From positions 13,811,585 through 13,875,584 of the forward strand of contig JALPQD010000006.1 of NCBI GenBank assembly GCA_023101885.1: DNA of 64,000 nucleotides, in the 5' to 3' direction. Shown here one piece after another: positions 25,048 through 34,984 of the stretch. A program made the translations under genes and the position numbers. The DNA is from Typhlomys cinereus (taxonomy: Eukaryota > Chordata > Mammalia > Rodentia > Platacanthomyidae). Below the pieces are notes generated by a model that worked only from the letters and a program-made list of their open reading frames with translations, had not been told where the DNA came from and ran no database searches. Numbering within the stretch: the first letter of the stretch is position 1; each line of letters opens with the position of its first letter.

Positions 25048-25690
25048 TTTTTTTTTTTTTTGTAGGTTAAGTTTTTATTTAAAGTATTTAAAGCAGATAG
25101 TTTGTAGATAATGGATTTAATGTAGTAGTTTTGACTGGGTGCTGGAACTTTTTACAGAGTGTGCCAAATTAGACCACCATCAACTTAGATAAGGAGAAAC
25201 AGATAATCTTCTGGTAGTGGAAAAACCAGCAGCATCATGTATAACTTCTGGCATAGCAGTTATTTCCCAACGAAGCCCTGCAGTTGGTTCAAAATAAAAA
25301 TGATTAACGTTATGAATTGATTAGGTGTCAAAACCTGGTTTGGATCAAAAGGAAATGGAATTGGAATCAGAGGTGGCTGTGCAGGCTGGAGAAACGGTAA
25401 CTGAGGAAAACCAAATGGTAGTATTTGTGGTGGGAAAAAGCTAAATATCTGACCACTGGAACTCCCAGGTTGCTCAAGAGGGATGGGCAGGGCAGAGACG
25501 GTGCTCAGCAGCACAGCCAGGATGACAATCTTCATTCTGAAGGCGGAACTGATGAAGGGTGAGGCACTCATTTCCAGCTTCCTTCTGAGTCTTGGTTCTG
25601 TTGGAAACACACTTCCTTCCTTATTTTTTTTCATGTTTTCCTCTTGTAGTTTTCTTTCTTCTGGATTCAACTCTTGAAGTTCTTTCTTCC
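25048..25690 (-). mobile_element. Retrocopy of a secretory Ca-binding phosphoprotein-type mRNA
   Basis: Read on the minus strand this is an intronless cDNA. It has a 5' leader, an uninterrupted reading frame (25535 down to 25260), a 3'UTR of about 200 bases, an AATAAA signal (plus-strand TTTATT at 25074-25079) and a poly(A) of 14 (plus-strand T-run 25048-25061). Known SCPP genes are split into several short exons, so an unbroken frame with a tail marks it as processed. Its tail abuts an L1 3' end in the same orientation, the arrangement left by L1 template switching. The 5' boundary is uncertain: about 25615 or about 25690 are both possible. Confidence 0.75.
25260..25535 (-). CDS. SCPPPQ1: SCPPPQ1-like secreted P/Q-rich protein (intact retrocopy ORF)
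   Basis: The 91-codon frame starts at an ATG preceded by 'cttcaga', a short leader like the exon-2 start of SCPP genes. Residues 1-15 form a signal peptide ([15 protein letters not shown], probable cleavage before LPIPLEQ). The mature part is rich in Pro, Gln, Phe and Ile, with '[18 protein letters not shown]', '[14 protein letters not shown]' and a hydrophobic C-terminus ending FVGK. Signal peptide plus a small P/Q-rich mature chain is typical of the P/Q-rich SCPPs (ODAM, AMTN, SCPPPQ1), secreted by ameloblasts and junctional epithelium. Length and composition suit SCPPPQ1 best, but I cannot align it, so the symbol is tentative. There is no stop or shift in the frame, which means recent insertion or retained function. 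No promoter is evident. Confidence 0.6.
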   Translation of the reverse strand: MKIVILAVLLSTVSALPIPLEQPGSSSGQIFSFFPPQILPFGFPQLPFLQPAQPPLIPIPFPFDPNQVLTPNQFITLIIFILNQLQGFVGK

Positions 25691-25694
25691 TTTG
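25536..25694 (-). other. Open, charged leader upstream of the SCPPPQ1-like ORF
   Basis: The frame stays open upstream of the ATG for about 50 codons. It reads as a Lys/Glu/Arg-rich segment ('[20 protein letters not shown]') and then '[10 protein letters not shown]' just before the Met. The last 30 or so bases ('gcctcacccttcatcagttc', 'cgccttcag') look like a noncoding first exon. The charged part is not typical of an SCPP leader. It could be extra 5'UTR, a piece of a second mRNA, or pre-existing flank. At its far end 'attttgcag' resembles a splice acceptor. Confidence 0.35.
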
Positions 25695-25735
25695 AATTGC
25701 AGACCTGCAAAATGATTAAATTACCCCACCCACGA

Positions 25736-26173
25736 ACATTTCCTTTTCTTCAAATGGCCCTCTGAGCAACAAGTTCAGGAAGCAGTGTGAATGGGAATCC
25801 TATGCCGGGTAGTATTTAAGCTGTATTACTAATGCCTTTCTGGTCATGTCACTATGAGTCACAAAATCCAAAGCTAAGCATAGCAATTAGCTTCATACCA
25901 CGAAGTATATTTTCTAAGACCTTACAGGTCCAAAAGAAGATGAGTGAGACAACAACTGCTTCTCCTCGGCTGGGATTATCAATCACAACCACCTATAATT
26001 GAAAAGTGTAACCACCAAGAATATTAAAGTGTTTCTGTGATCTCTTATCCACATACACGCATGGGAGCCTTAAAACTGATATATAAATAAAAGGGTTGAA
26101 AACTTCTACTATTGACATTTTCATTTGAAAGTGAAAATTATCATCAAATAAAAAATTTAGTGAATAGGTGATA
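25736..26173. other. Unassigned sequence
   Basis: I see no recognisable gene or repeat between the retrocopy and the next LTR. Confidence 0.35.
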
Positions 26174-26572
26174 TCATAGTTAAGCACAGGTGTCAACTTG
26201 ACTCTTGAGGGTTTGAGCTCTGGGCACAGTTGTTGAGAGTTGATGCTTGAATTAATCCCAGAGCAAACCTGAAGGAGATTGTCTAGCTGCTGGGGAAGAC
26301 CCAGCGCATGATGGGTGGGATTAGGCCCTGGATAAATCAGAAAGAGCTGGTTGAGAGAGTTGGCATCCTTCTGTATACTTGCCCAGACATGGATTCTCTC
26401 AGCCGTTATGGTGACCAGTTCCCTTAGCCCTGGTGTTGGTGTGTGCTCTCCTGTCAAGCTGGACTATGAACTGTAACCTGACTATCATAAGAAAGTAAAC
26501 TCCTTGTTCCCTTAAACTGTGTTCTGGTCATTTATCAGCAACCATGTAGGTGGACTGCAACAGGTGACATCC
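26174..26572 (+). mobile_element. MaLR-type solo LTR
   Basis: It starts 'tcatagttaagcacaggtg' + 'tcaacttgac' and contains 'gggtgggattaggccctgg' and 'gagctggttgagagagttgg'. The 3' part has 'agaaagtaaactccttgttcc' as the polyadenylation-side region and ends near 'ggactgcaacagg'. A closely related copy lies at 50203-50628. The strand-antisense open frame of 154 codons here is a shadow of the LTR. Confidence 0.65.
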
Positions 26573-26664
26573 TTACTATTAAAGCCACTTTTCCTATTCT
26601 AAAACATTTTCAAAGATATTGCCTGGGAATAGAAGAAAATTTATGTTTATTGATACCTCTAAGT

Positions 26665-26768
26665 GTCCAGGCCCACGAACCAGCACGAACCCGAATTAAT
26701 TCCTACCGTTCCCACTTCAGACTTCCACGTTTGTAGATTCAGGTTCGTGCTGGTTCGTGGGCCCAGAC
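26665..26768. mobile_element. 104-bp foldback (MITE-like) element with 32-bp TIRs
   Basis: Arms at 26665-26696 and 26737-26768 are inverted repeats matching at 29 of 32 positions without gaps. The central 22 positions (26670-26691 and 26742-26763) are perfect. All three mismatches are transitions. The arms carry a doubled 'cacgaacc' unit and several CpGs, unlike the AT-rich surroundings. The interior is 40 bp. Flanks show a near-perfect direct repeat ('ctctaagt' 26657-26664 and 'atctaagt' 26769-26776), as expected for an 8-bp hAT-type target-site duplication. The termini do not match a family I know. Confidence 0.7.
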
Positions 26769-26776
26769 ATCTAAGT

Positions 26777-27003
26777 ATAATTACAAAACTTCTATAAAAT
26801 TTTGTTTCTAAAACTTAATTCTAAAATGTTGGGTGTAATCACTTAAGACATATATAATAGCATAGTAAAGTATTTTGAAGTTTGGAGTTATTTCCAGTAA
26901 TCTTACTTGATTAAAATAATTATATTTTGGTTAATCATATAGTGTTGTTCTAGTTAAGAACAAGTTGAGTTTTTTTTCACATTTTTTACTTTTATTTATT
27001 TAT
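26777..27003. other. Unassigned AT-rich flank
   Basis: AT-rich sequence between the foldback element and the poly(T) side of the next L1. Nothing specific is recognised. Confidence 0.4.
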
Positions 27004-28034
27004 TTTTTTAAATATTTTTTATTGTCTCCGCTCATACAAACTTAATAGGTACACTGGTTCCCTCCCTCCCTTCTCCTCCCCCCAACCCCTCTGCACACCC
27101 TCCCTTCACCCCTCCCTCCCCATCCCCCAGTGCCTCCCCTCCCCCAATCCCCGGAGAATCCTTTAATGTGCATGCCAGTCTCTCCTCTGGGACCTCCTCT
27201 CCGATGACGTACAAGTACCCAGCGGCATTTCCCTGAACCCTTTCCTTTGTACCCCTTAAGCATAGGAAAACTATTTTGGCTGTCAATCCCTTGCCTCCAA
27301 GGATCTTGGTGCTTTTAGCAAATGCTAGACTTTGTGGGGTCAATAGTGTGTTGGACATTGCGCAGGGCATGCAAAGTCCAATTATGATTGCTTCGGCCCT
27401 AACTTGTGTGGAGTATCTTGCATATCATTGCTCTTCCCATCCTTGTACTCTTACAATCTTACCGCCCCCTCTTCCACAAATTTCCCTGAGCTTCTGGATG
27501 GGGAGAGATTAGGCTGGCCTAGTTCCAGGTGGTTGATATAGTCTCTGATGTTCTGGATTGTGGTTTGTTGATTTTTTTTTTTCACTTTTGCTGTGTCTGC
27601 CATGTCCTTAACTCCATCCTGATGGGTATTGGATATCACCCTTTCCAATCCTTGATGGTGGCCTATTTTCTCTGCTATAACATGGTTCCCTCTCTCCTTG
27701 TTTCTGATATGGCCCTCCTTCCCCATTCCTCCTTTTCATAATCTTTGCAATTACTGTAGGTATTACAGAGAATTATCCTTAAGTGTCTCTAAGTGGGTTT
27801 GGTACTAGAAGCCACATAAGAAGTACATAGGGCGCTTAATTTTCTGGGTCTGGGATACTTCCCTCAAAATAATTGTTTCTAATTCCATCCATTTCCCAGC
27901 AAATTCCAGTAATTCATCATTTTTGATGGCTGAGTAGTACTCCATTGTATAGATGTACCACTTTTTCCTTATCCACTCGTCAACTGTTGGACATTTGGGT
28001 TGATCCCATGACTTTGCTATTGTAAACAGTGCTG

Positions 28035-31000
28035 CTATGAACATGGTCGCGCTTGTGCAATGAGGTGAACCTCTGCTGCATGGGGGGTTATTCCCAAAAG
28101 TGGAATCGCAGGGTCATATGGCATTTCAATCTTTAATTTCTTTAAGAATCTCCAGACGGCTCGCCAGAGTGGCTGTATGAGCCTGCATTCCCACCAGCAA
28201 TGTAGGAGAGTTCCCCTCTCTCCACATCCTCTCCAGCATTTGGTGTTGCCATCCTGACCGGGGGTGAGATGATATCTCAAGGAAGTTTTGATTTGCATTT
28301 CCCTGATGGCTAAGGAAGTGGAGCATTTTTTCAAATATTTGTTAGACATTTTAATTTCATCCCTATAAAGTTTCTTTTAAGTTCCAGGTCCCATTTTTTA
28401 ATTGGGTCATTAGTTTCCTTGGTGTTTAGTTTTCTAAGTTCTTTGTGCACTCTGGACAGTAGAGCTCTATCAGATATGTGGTTAGTGAAGATTTTCTTCC
28501 ATTCTGTGGGTTGCCTTTGAGCTCGTGTTACAATCTCTTTATCTGAACAGAAGCTCTTTAATTTCACAAGATCCCAACTGTTGAGAGTTGGTAGCAGTGA
28601 CTGTGCCATTGGATGTCTGTTTAGGAACTGTTGGCCTAGCCCACTCAGCTCCAGGGAGTTCCCTACCTTTTCAACTATGGTTTTTATAGTCTCTGGCCTT
28701 ATATTGAGGTCCTTCATCCATTTGGAATTACGTCTTGTACATGGTGACAAATACGGGTCCAGTTTTAATCTTCTGCATGTGGAGATCCAGTTTTGCCAGC
28801 ACCATTTGTTGAAGATACTGTTCTTTTTCCATTGGATTTTTTGGGCCCTTTTGTCACAGATCAAATGGCTGTAATTTTGTGGGCTTATATCTGGGTCTTC
28901 AATCCTTATCCATTGATCTGTGTGTCTATTTTGGAGCCAGTACCAGGCTGTTTTTATAACTATGGATTTGTAATATAGACTAAGGTTCAGTATGGTAATA
29001 CCTCCAGCAGTGTTTTTGTTACTCAGGATTGTCTTTGCTATCCTGGGTCTTTTGTGCCTCCATATGAATTTTGAGATTGTTTGGTCAAGTTCTTTAAAGA
29101 ATGGCTTTGGGATTTTAATTGGTATAGCATTGAATTTGTATATTGCCTTTGGTAGGATGGTCATTTTTACGATGTTGATTCTGCCAATCCAGGAACACGG
29201 GAGGTTTTCCACCTTCTGGTGTCTACTGCTATTTCTTTCTTTAGGGTTTTAAAGTTTTCATTGTAAAGGTCTTTTACCTCCTTGGTTAGGTTTATACCAA
29301 GGTATTTTTCAGTTTTTTTAGGGGCTATAGTAAATGGGATTGTTTCTCTCAGGGCTTTTTCACTTCTTTCATTCTGGGCATATAGGAAGGCCTCTGATTT
29401 TTGTACATTTATTTTGTATCCTGCTACCCTGCTGAACTTCTCAACTAGTTCCATGAGCTTCCTGGTGGAGTTTTTGGGATCACTCAGGTATAAGATCATG
29501 TCATCTGCAAATAGGGATAGCTTGACTTCTTCCTTGCCGATTTGAATCCCTTTTATGCCACTTTCTTGTCTTATGGCTTCAGCTAAGACTTCAAGTACAA
29601 TATTGAATAGAAGTGGTGAGAGTGGACAGCCTTGTCTAGTTCCTGATTGAAGTGGGAATCCTTCCAATTGTTCACCATTGAGCATAATCCTTGCTGTGGG
29701 CTTGTGGTATAACCCTTTTATTATATTGATAAAGGTTCCTTCCATTCTTACTGTCTCTAACATGTTGATCATAAAAGGCTGTTGGATCTTGTCAAAAGCT
29801 TTTTCTGCATCTATTGAGAGTATCATGTGGTCTTGGACTTTGGACTGGTTTATATGATGAATTACATTTATTAATTTGTGTATGTTGAACAAACTTGTAT
29901 GCCGGGGATAAAGCCTACTTGATCACCATGGATGATCTTTTTGATATGTTTTTGAATCCTATTTGCTAAGACTTTGATGAGAATCTTTGCGTCTGTGTTC
30001 ATCAGAGAGATTGGCCTATAGTTTTCTTTTTTAAGTGAATCTTTATTAGGTTTTGGGATTAATACGATATTAGCTTCATAGAAGGAATTTGGTAGTATTC
30101 CTTCCTTTGCTATTTGATGGAACAGTTTAAGGAGTATTGGTGTTGTAAGCTCCTTAAATGTCTGTTAGAACTCTGTGCCAAATCCATCTGGTCCAGGACA
30201 TTTTTTTGGAGGGAAGATTCGAGATTACTTCCTCAATTTCCTCATATGTTGTAGGATTATTTAAATAATTCACAACTTCCTGATTTAATTTAGGTAAGTT
30301 GTGTTTACTTAGGAATTCATCCATCTCTTTTGTGGTGTCAAACTTCACAGAGTATAAGTTTTTGAAATATGATGTTATAATTCTCTGGATTTCTTGGGTA
30401 TCAGTGGTGATAACTCCGTTTTCATTTCTAATTTTGTTAATTGGGTTTTCTCTCTCTTGCTTTTGGTTAATTTAGCTAGTGGTATATCAATCTTATTGAT
30501 TTTTTCAAAGAACCAGCTTTTTGACTGGTTGATTTTCTCTCTCATTTTCCTAATCTCGATTTCAGTTATTTCTCCCCTTATTTTGCTAATTTTCTCTCTT
30601 CTACTGCTTTTGGGATTGGATTACTCTAGTTTTTCTAAAGCTTTAAGCTGCATTGTTAAGTTATTTATTTCTGATGTTTCCATTTTTTTGATGTAGGCAT
30701 TAAGAGCTATGAACTTACCTCTTAGGACAGCTTTCGTCCTGTCCCAGAGATTTGGGTAAGTTATATTTTCATTATCATTCGCTTTCAGGAAATCTTAAAT
30801 TTCCTTTTTAATTTTTTCCTGAATCCAGTTCTCATTCAGCATCATAGTGTTAAGTTTCCAGGAGTTAGTGTATTTTCTGTTGCTTGTTGTGTTGTGGATG
30901 TCCAGCTTTACGCTGTGGTGGTCCGATAGGGCACAGGCTAGAATTTCAACTTTCCTGTATATGTGGAGATTCGTTTTGTGGCCCAATATGTGATCTATTT

Positions 31001-31442
31001 TGGAGAAAGTTCCGTGTGCTGCTGAGAAAAATGTGTATTCTTTGGTGCGTGGATGAAGAGTTCTATAGAGATCTGTAAGGTCCATTTCTTTAAGTGTTTG
31101 ATTAAGTTCCAAAGTGTCTCTGCTAAACTTTTGACCTGTTGATCTATCCCATGTTGAGAGGGCGGTGTTGAAATCCCCAAAAATTATCATTTGGGGGTTG
31201 ATTTCTTGGTTTAGATGCTGTAGGGTTTTCTTAATGAATGTGGAGGGGCCCGTATTGGGTGCATAAGTATTCAGTATTGTGAAGTCTTCCTGGTGAATTG
31301 TACCTGTGACTAAAATGTAGTATCCATCCGTGTCTCTTATGATTTTTTTTGGTTTGAAGTCCACTTTGTCCGACAGCATAATGGCTACCCCTGCCTGTTT
31401 CCTGTTTCCATTAGCTTGCAGAATTTTGGACCAGCCTTTCAT
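28035..31442 (-). pseudogene. L1 ORF2, multiply broken
   Basis: ORF2p supplies nicking endonuclease and reverse transcriptase for L1. Here the endonuclease begins late, at 'MKGWSKILQANGNRKQAGV' (31442), because the start was deleted. The remaining endonuclease piece (30795-31442) keeps 'GDFNTALSTWD' and 'SDHH'. RT text with '[14 protein letters not shown]' lies in 29167-29892, the thumb and post-RT region in 28331-29212, and the Cys/His region '[18 protein letters not shown]' in 28035-28349. At least four frame changes separate these parts. Confidence 0.9.
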
Positions 31443-31529
31443 TTTTAGGATTTGCCTATCTTTTGTGGTGAGATGAGTTTCCTGAAGGCAGCAGATTGAT
31501 GGGTTGTCGTTTTTAATCCAGGTTTGTAA

Positions 31530-32337
31530 TATGTTTCTATTGAGAAGTCATTTGTTATTTTAATAGGTTTACCTTTAAAAGTGACTTGCTTTTTTTCTCT
31601 TGAAGCTCTCAGCACCTTTTCTTTGTCTTGAATGTGGAGTGTTTTGACTATTATTTGCCATGGCAAGTTTCTATTTTGGTCATATCTGTTTGGAGTGCGA
31701 AATGCCTCTTGTATTTGGATGGGCCTCTCATTCTTTAGTTGAGTGAAGTTTTCATTTATGATAATTTGAAAAATTTCCTCATATGTGGTATTTTGGGATT
31801 CTTGCTCTGGTATTCCATGAATGTGCATGTTAGGCTTCTTCAGGGTGTCCTATATCTCTTGAATGTTCCTCTCAAGTATCTTTTTGGCTTTAACAATCTC
31901 TTCATTTGAGCTGGTTAATTCTCCCACTTTGTCTTCTATTTTCTGCTTCTTTAGTTCTGCTGATAAGACTCTCTGTTGAGTTTTGGGTTGAAGATAACTT
32001 GTCTTTTATTGATTTTAAACTATGCCTGAGACTGTTTTAACTGCTCTATGCCTATTTTTGTTTCTTGAACTGTTTTTCTCAACTCTACCAAATGCCTGTT
32101 GTGTTCCTCTTCAAAGTGGTTGATGCGGTTGTTTAACTCCTCTTGGATTTCCTCTTTCATAGTATTAATCATGGTAATGATCATACTTTGAAAGTTGTTT
32201 TCTTGGGTCTGACTTTCTTGGCTATTTTCTGTGAATTTGTTCTGGTTGGAATCCATCAGTATGGGGTTAATTTTTTCGGTGGGAGATTGGTCTTCTTGGG
32301 TTTTGTTTCTCATGGATCTACATTTTGACTTGGGCAT
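31530..32337 (-). pseudogene. L1 ORF1, broken and 3'-deleted
   Basis: ORF1p is the trimeric RNA-binding chaperone of the L1 RNP. The N-terminal part (32020-32337, 'MPKSKCRSMRNKTQEDQSP') and an RRM-region part (31445-31828, 'MHIHGIPEQESQNTTYEEI') are in separate frames. The coiled-coil stretch between them is disrupted. The C-terminal domain is missing through the 385-bp deletion. Confidence 0.85.
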
Positions 32338-33156
32338 TGTTGTTTTGTCTTTCAGGACCTTTCAGTTTCTGTGTGTTTTTGACTGAACTGATTTAGTTGG
32401 TATTACTACATTTGGGCAGTTATTACTAGTGCTTGCCTTGGAGTTGGGTACCTTTGTCTTTTGTTATTATTTCCTAGATGAGGCTATTAGGCTGTTAGTA
32501 CATCAGTTAAGTCAGGTTAAGTAGACATGGGTGAATATTAGTATGCTAGTACACTTTTACGATTTAGTATGTTGGTGATATGTGAGGGTGAGTGGTGTAC
32601 TCCCTGGAGTTATGTGAGGGTGAGTGGTGTACTCCCTGGAGTTGTATATGTTTTTGGGGTGGCTGTATGGAAAAGTTAACCTACAGCGCTTAATACTAGA
32701 AAGGAACAGTAAGGTGAAAAAAAGGAGGTTTACTTATCTTTGGGCTGGATGTGAAGAATCTCTCCCATGTGATAGGATGATTGTAGAGGTCTTCAGATGT
32801 ATGGCCTTTGACCCTTAGAACTTTGCTTGAGTTTCCTTTGGACTCTATTGAATTCTGAGTAGTAGTGTGTCTTCTGTGGACCATGTGTGTGGGTCCCCAA
32901 TGGGCCAGAGAGGCAGGGGGCTGATGTTGATGGCAGAATTCTTCACCTGGGACCTGGGATGGAGGACTGGGAGCATGGTCGGTCAGACAGGCGGGCAAGA
33001 GGAAGAAAGAAGTCATGTGATTTTTGTCACTTCGAGGGGCCAATGGTGACAGTTCTTGCTTTTCCTCTGAAGAGGAAATAATTTAATATTGAAATGTTCA
33101 TGCAATTACAAACTAAAGCTCTTCTCTTTACTTTTGAAAAGTACTAAAAAGAAACC

Positions 33157-33341
33157 TAGGGCTGGCAAGATGGCTCAAGAGTTAAGCCTCTACCTGGAAA
33201 GAATAAGGACCTGAGTTCCTGTGAAATTTGACAACACAAAAGAGATGGATGAATTCCTAAGTAAACACAACTTACCTAAATTGAATCAGGAAGCTGTGAA
33301 TTATTTAAATAGTCCTATAACATATAAGGAAATTGAGGAGT
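33157..33341 (+). mobile_element. SINE head fused to an internal L1 ORF2 fragment
   Basis: 33157-33217 is the first 60 bases or so of the tRNA-derived SINE ('gggctggcaagatggctcaa' to 'ggacctgagttcc'). At 33217 it switches, with no gap, to sense L1 ORF2 text from between the endonuclease and RT domains ('[20 protein letters not shown]'), ending at about 33341. The L1 3' end and a poly(A) are absent. It may be a template-switch product or two adjacent fragments. Confidence 0.6.
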
Positions 33342-33708
33342 CTGTGACTCTTCTGGTATTTTTTGTACGGATTATTTTTCTTTATGAGTTTGTGGTGTGT
33401 TTTATGTGATATATATGTATGCAATAAATTTTATGTGACATATGTGTAAATATTATGAATAAATGTGTTGCATGTTTTATATCTTTTTACCTGTGTGTGT
33501 CTGGTCTCTGTGCCTTTATCAAAGCATGTCACAGTGTGACTTTCTATCCACATCTATTCTAATGCAGAATTTCTTCTCTCTATATCTAAGGTCATTTTCA
33601 TGTTCCCCATTTTCTGATTTTGATTTTATTATTTCTGCATCTCTATTTCATTTTATCCATCTCTTTCTCAATTTTTATCTAATTTTAAATTCTTCTTGAA
33701 TGCATGAG
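33342..33708. other. Unassigned sequence downstream of the SINE/L1 junction
   Basis: AT-rich text with 'gcaataaattttatgtgac' but no poly(A). It may be a third part of the composite to its left or unrelated flank. No gene is supported. Confidence 0.35.
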
Positions 33709-33995
33709 TTAGAAACTGGAGATGACTCAGGGGTCAAGCTTCTGGCTCAAAAGCAGTAGGACCAGAGTTCAGGTCCTAGATTCCATGTAAAAATGTCAGG
33801 CACTAATATCCAAGGCTTGCATTTATAGTTCAGAAAGGCAGAGCTGGAAAATCCCATAGTGAAACAAAAAAGGAGGTAGAAGAAATAACAGGATGATTCC
33901 TGAAAACACCATGGATCTCCACAGGCACAGAGTGCCCTCTAATAAACATAGATAGATTCATATATATTCACATGCAGAAAAACACATGCACTATC
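33709..33995 (+). mobile_element. tRNA-derived SINE
   Basis: The head is 'aaactggagatgactcagg', the B-box region 'ccagagttcaggtcctaga', and the body has 'aaaggcagagctggaaaatc' and 'aacaggatgattcctgaaa'. It is the same family as 52725 (plus) and 23480 (minus), older than the 14955 and 63738 copies. Confidence 0.75.
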
Positions 33996-34357
33996 CCGTA
34001 CTGTTGTAATTATGGTTTTACTCTTTCACATACATCAAAATATTATGGTGTCTGCCATAAATATGTGTATCTGCTTATCAGCACAAACATGTAAAAGAGA
34101 AAAATAATTAATTCTGAAGAAAACTAAGACATAAACTTTCCTATTTTATTCCACTTTAAAAAATCAGCTGAAGAATATGAAAGACACCTCATAGAAAAAG
34201 TGCAAACCAGTTGACAAGTGTGTAAAAACAGACATAGACTTACTGTTAGTTAAGTACATGTACATCAGAATAATTAAATTATATTTATAAGCTATCCAGA
34301 TGCTAAAACTGTTCACTGTAGAAAAGAGTTGTGTGTCAGATAGGTACTCTTTGTGCT
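33996..34357. other. Unassigned sequence
   Basis: Nothing recognisable between the SINE and the start of the MaLR array. Confidence 0.35.
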
Positions 34358-34552
34358 TCTGTGAGACACCACTGAGGCTCAAGCAACTTAAATGAGAAAG
34401 GAAGATATATTTAGCTTACAGTTTCAGACGGAAGATACTGTCAACTATGTCAGAAAAGGCATGCCTGGCTGACAGAAGCTGGAGATGGTCAAAGTCATGT
34501 CCAGCAAAAAGACTAAGAACTGCAAAACTGCCAACTGCAAGAGCAGATGTGA

Positions 34553-34866
34553 GAGTTAATCCTGGATGTCAACTTGACCACATCTGGTATTAACTAAGAT
34601 CAGCTGTCAGATCACCTGGAGAGATTATCCAGATCAACTTATAATACAAGACCAGCCCTGCATCCCATTGGAAATTCTCTAGATCTCACTGCAACCTCCC
34701 AGTGGTGGACTATAATAGGAACCATAGGACAGAACACTGGGAAGAAGGATTCTCCAGGGATCCTTCAGCCATCTCAGATGGGTGTGACATAACCTGTCTC
34801 CAGCTTTGGCCACCTAGCCATGTCACTTTTGCCATGAACGACTGTATCTCCCTCTGGAACCCTAAG
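34553..34866 (+). mobile_element. MaLR-type LTR fragment nested in another LTR
   Basis: It begins 'gagttaatcctggatgtcaa' + 'cttgacc' and closely follows the start of the LTR at 56806 ('agctgtcag', 'acctcccag', 'ggaaccata'). It is cut short before the polyadenylation-side region. The host LTR resumes with 'gatgaagctaatcaacctc'. Confidence 0.6.
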
Positions 34867-34984
34867 GTAAATGAAGGTAGGATGAAGCTAATCAACCTCA
34901 ACACTCTTCCCCTAGCAAGACTCACCTCTAAAGGTATAATGACCTTCCCCAATCAAAGATTTAAACACAAGTGCCTATGAGGAT

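Larger units (their letters stand above)
27004..33090 (-). mobile_element. Near-complete L1, decayed
   Basis: On the minus strand the order is 5'UTR (from about 33060-33130), ORF1 (broken), ORF2 (broken) and 3'UTR with a G-rich tract (reverse of 27057-27145), ending in an A/T-rich tail near 27004. It is the same family as the full-length copy at 38381. Compared with that copy, about 385 bp are missing at 31527, removing the ORF1 3' part, the inter-ORF spacer and the ORF2 start. A 32-bp tandem duplication ('gtgagtggtgtactccctgg' unit) lies in the 5'UTR at about 32588-32643. The target-site duplication is unclear; 'tttactttt' occurs on both sides. Confidence 0.85.

Noticed and set aside
25993..26457. 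154-codon open frame on the minus strand
   Set aside because: It is antisense to a MaLR-type LTR with a sister copy at 50203, and its codons follow the repeat text.
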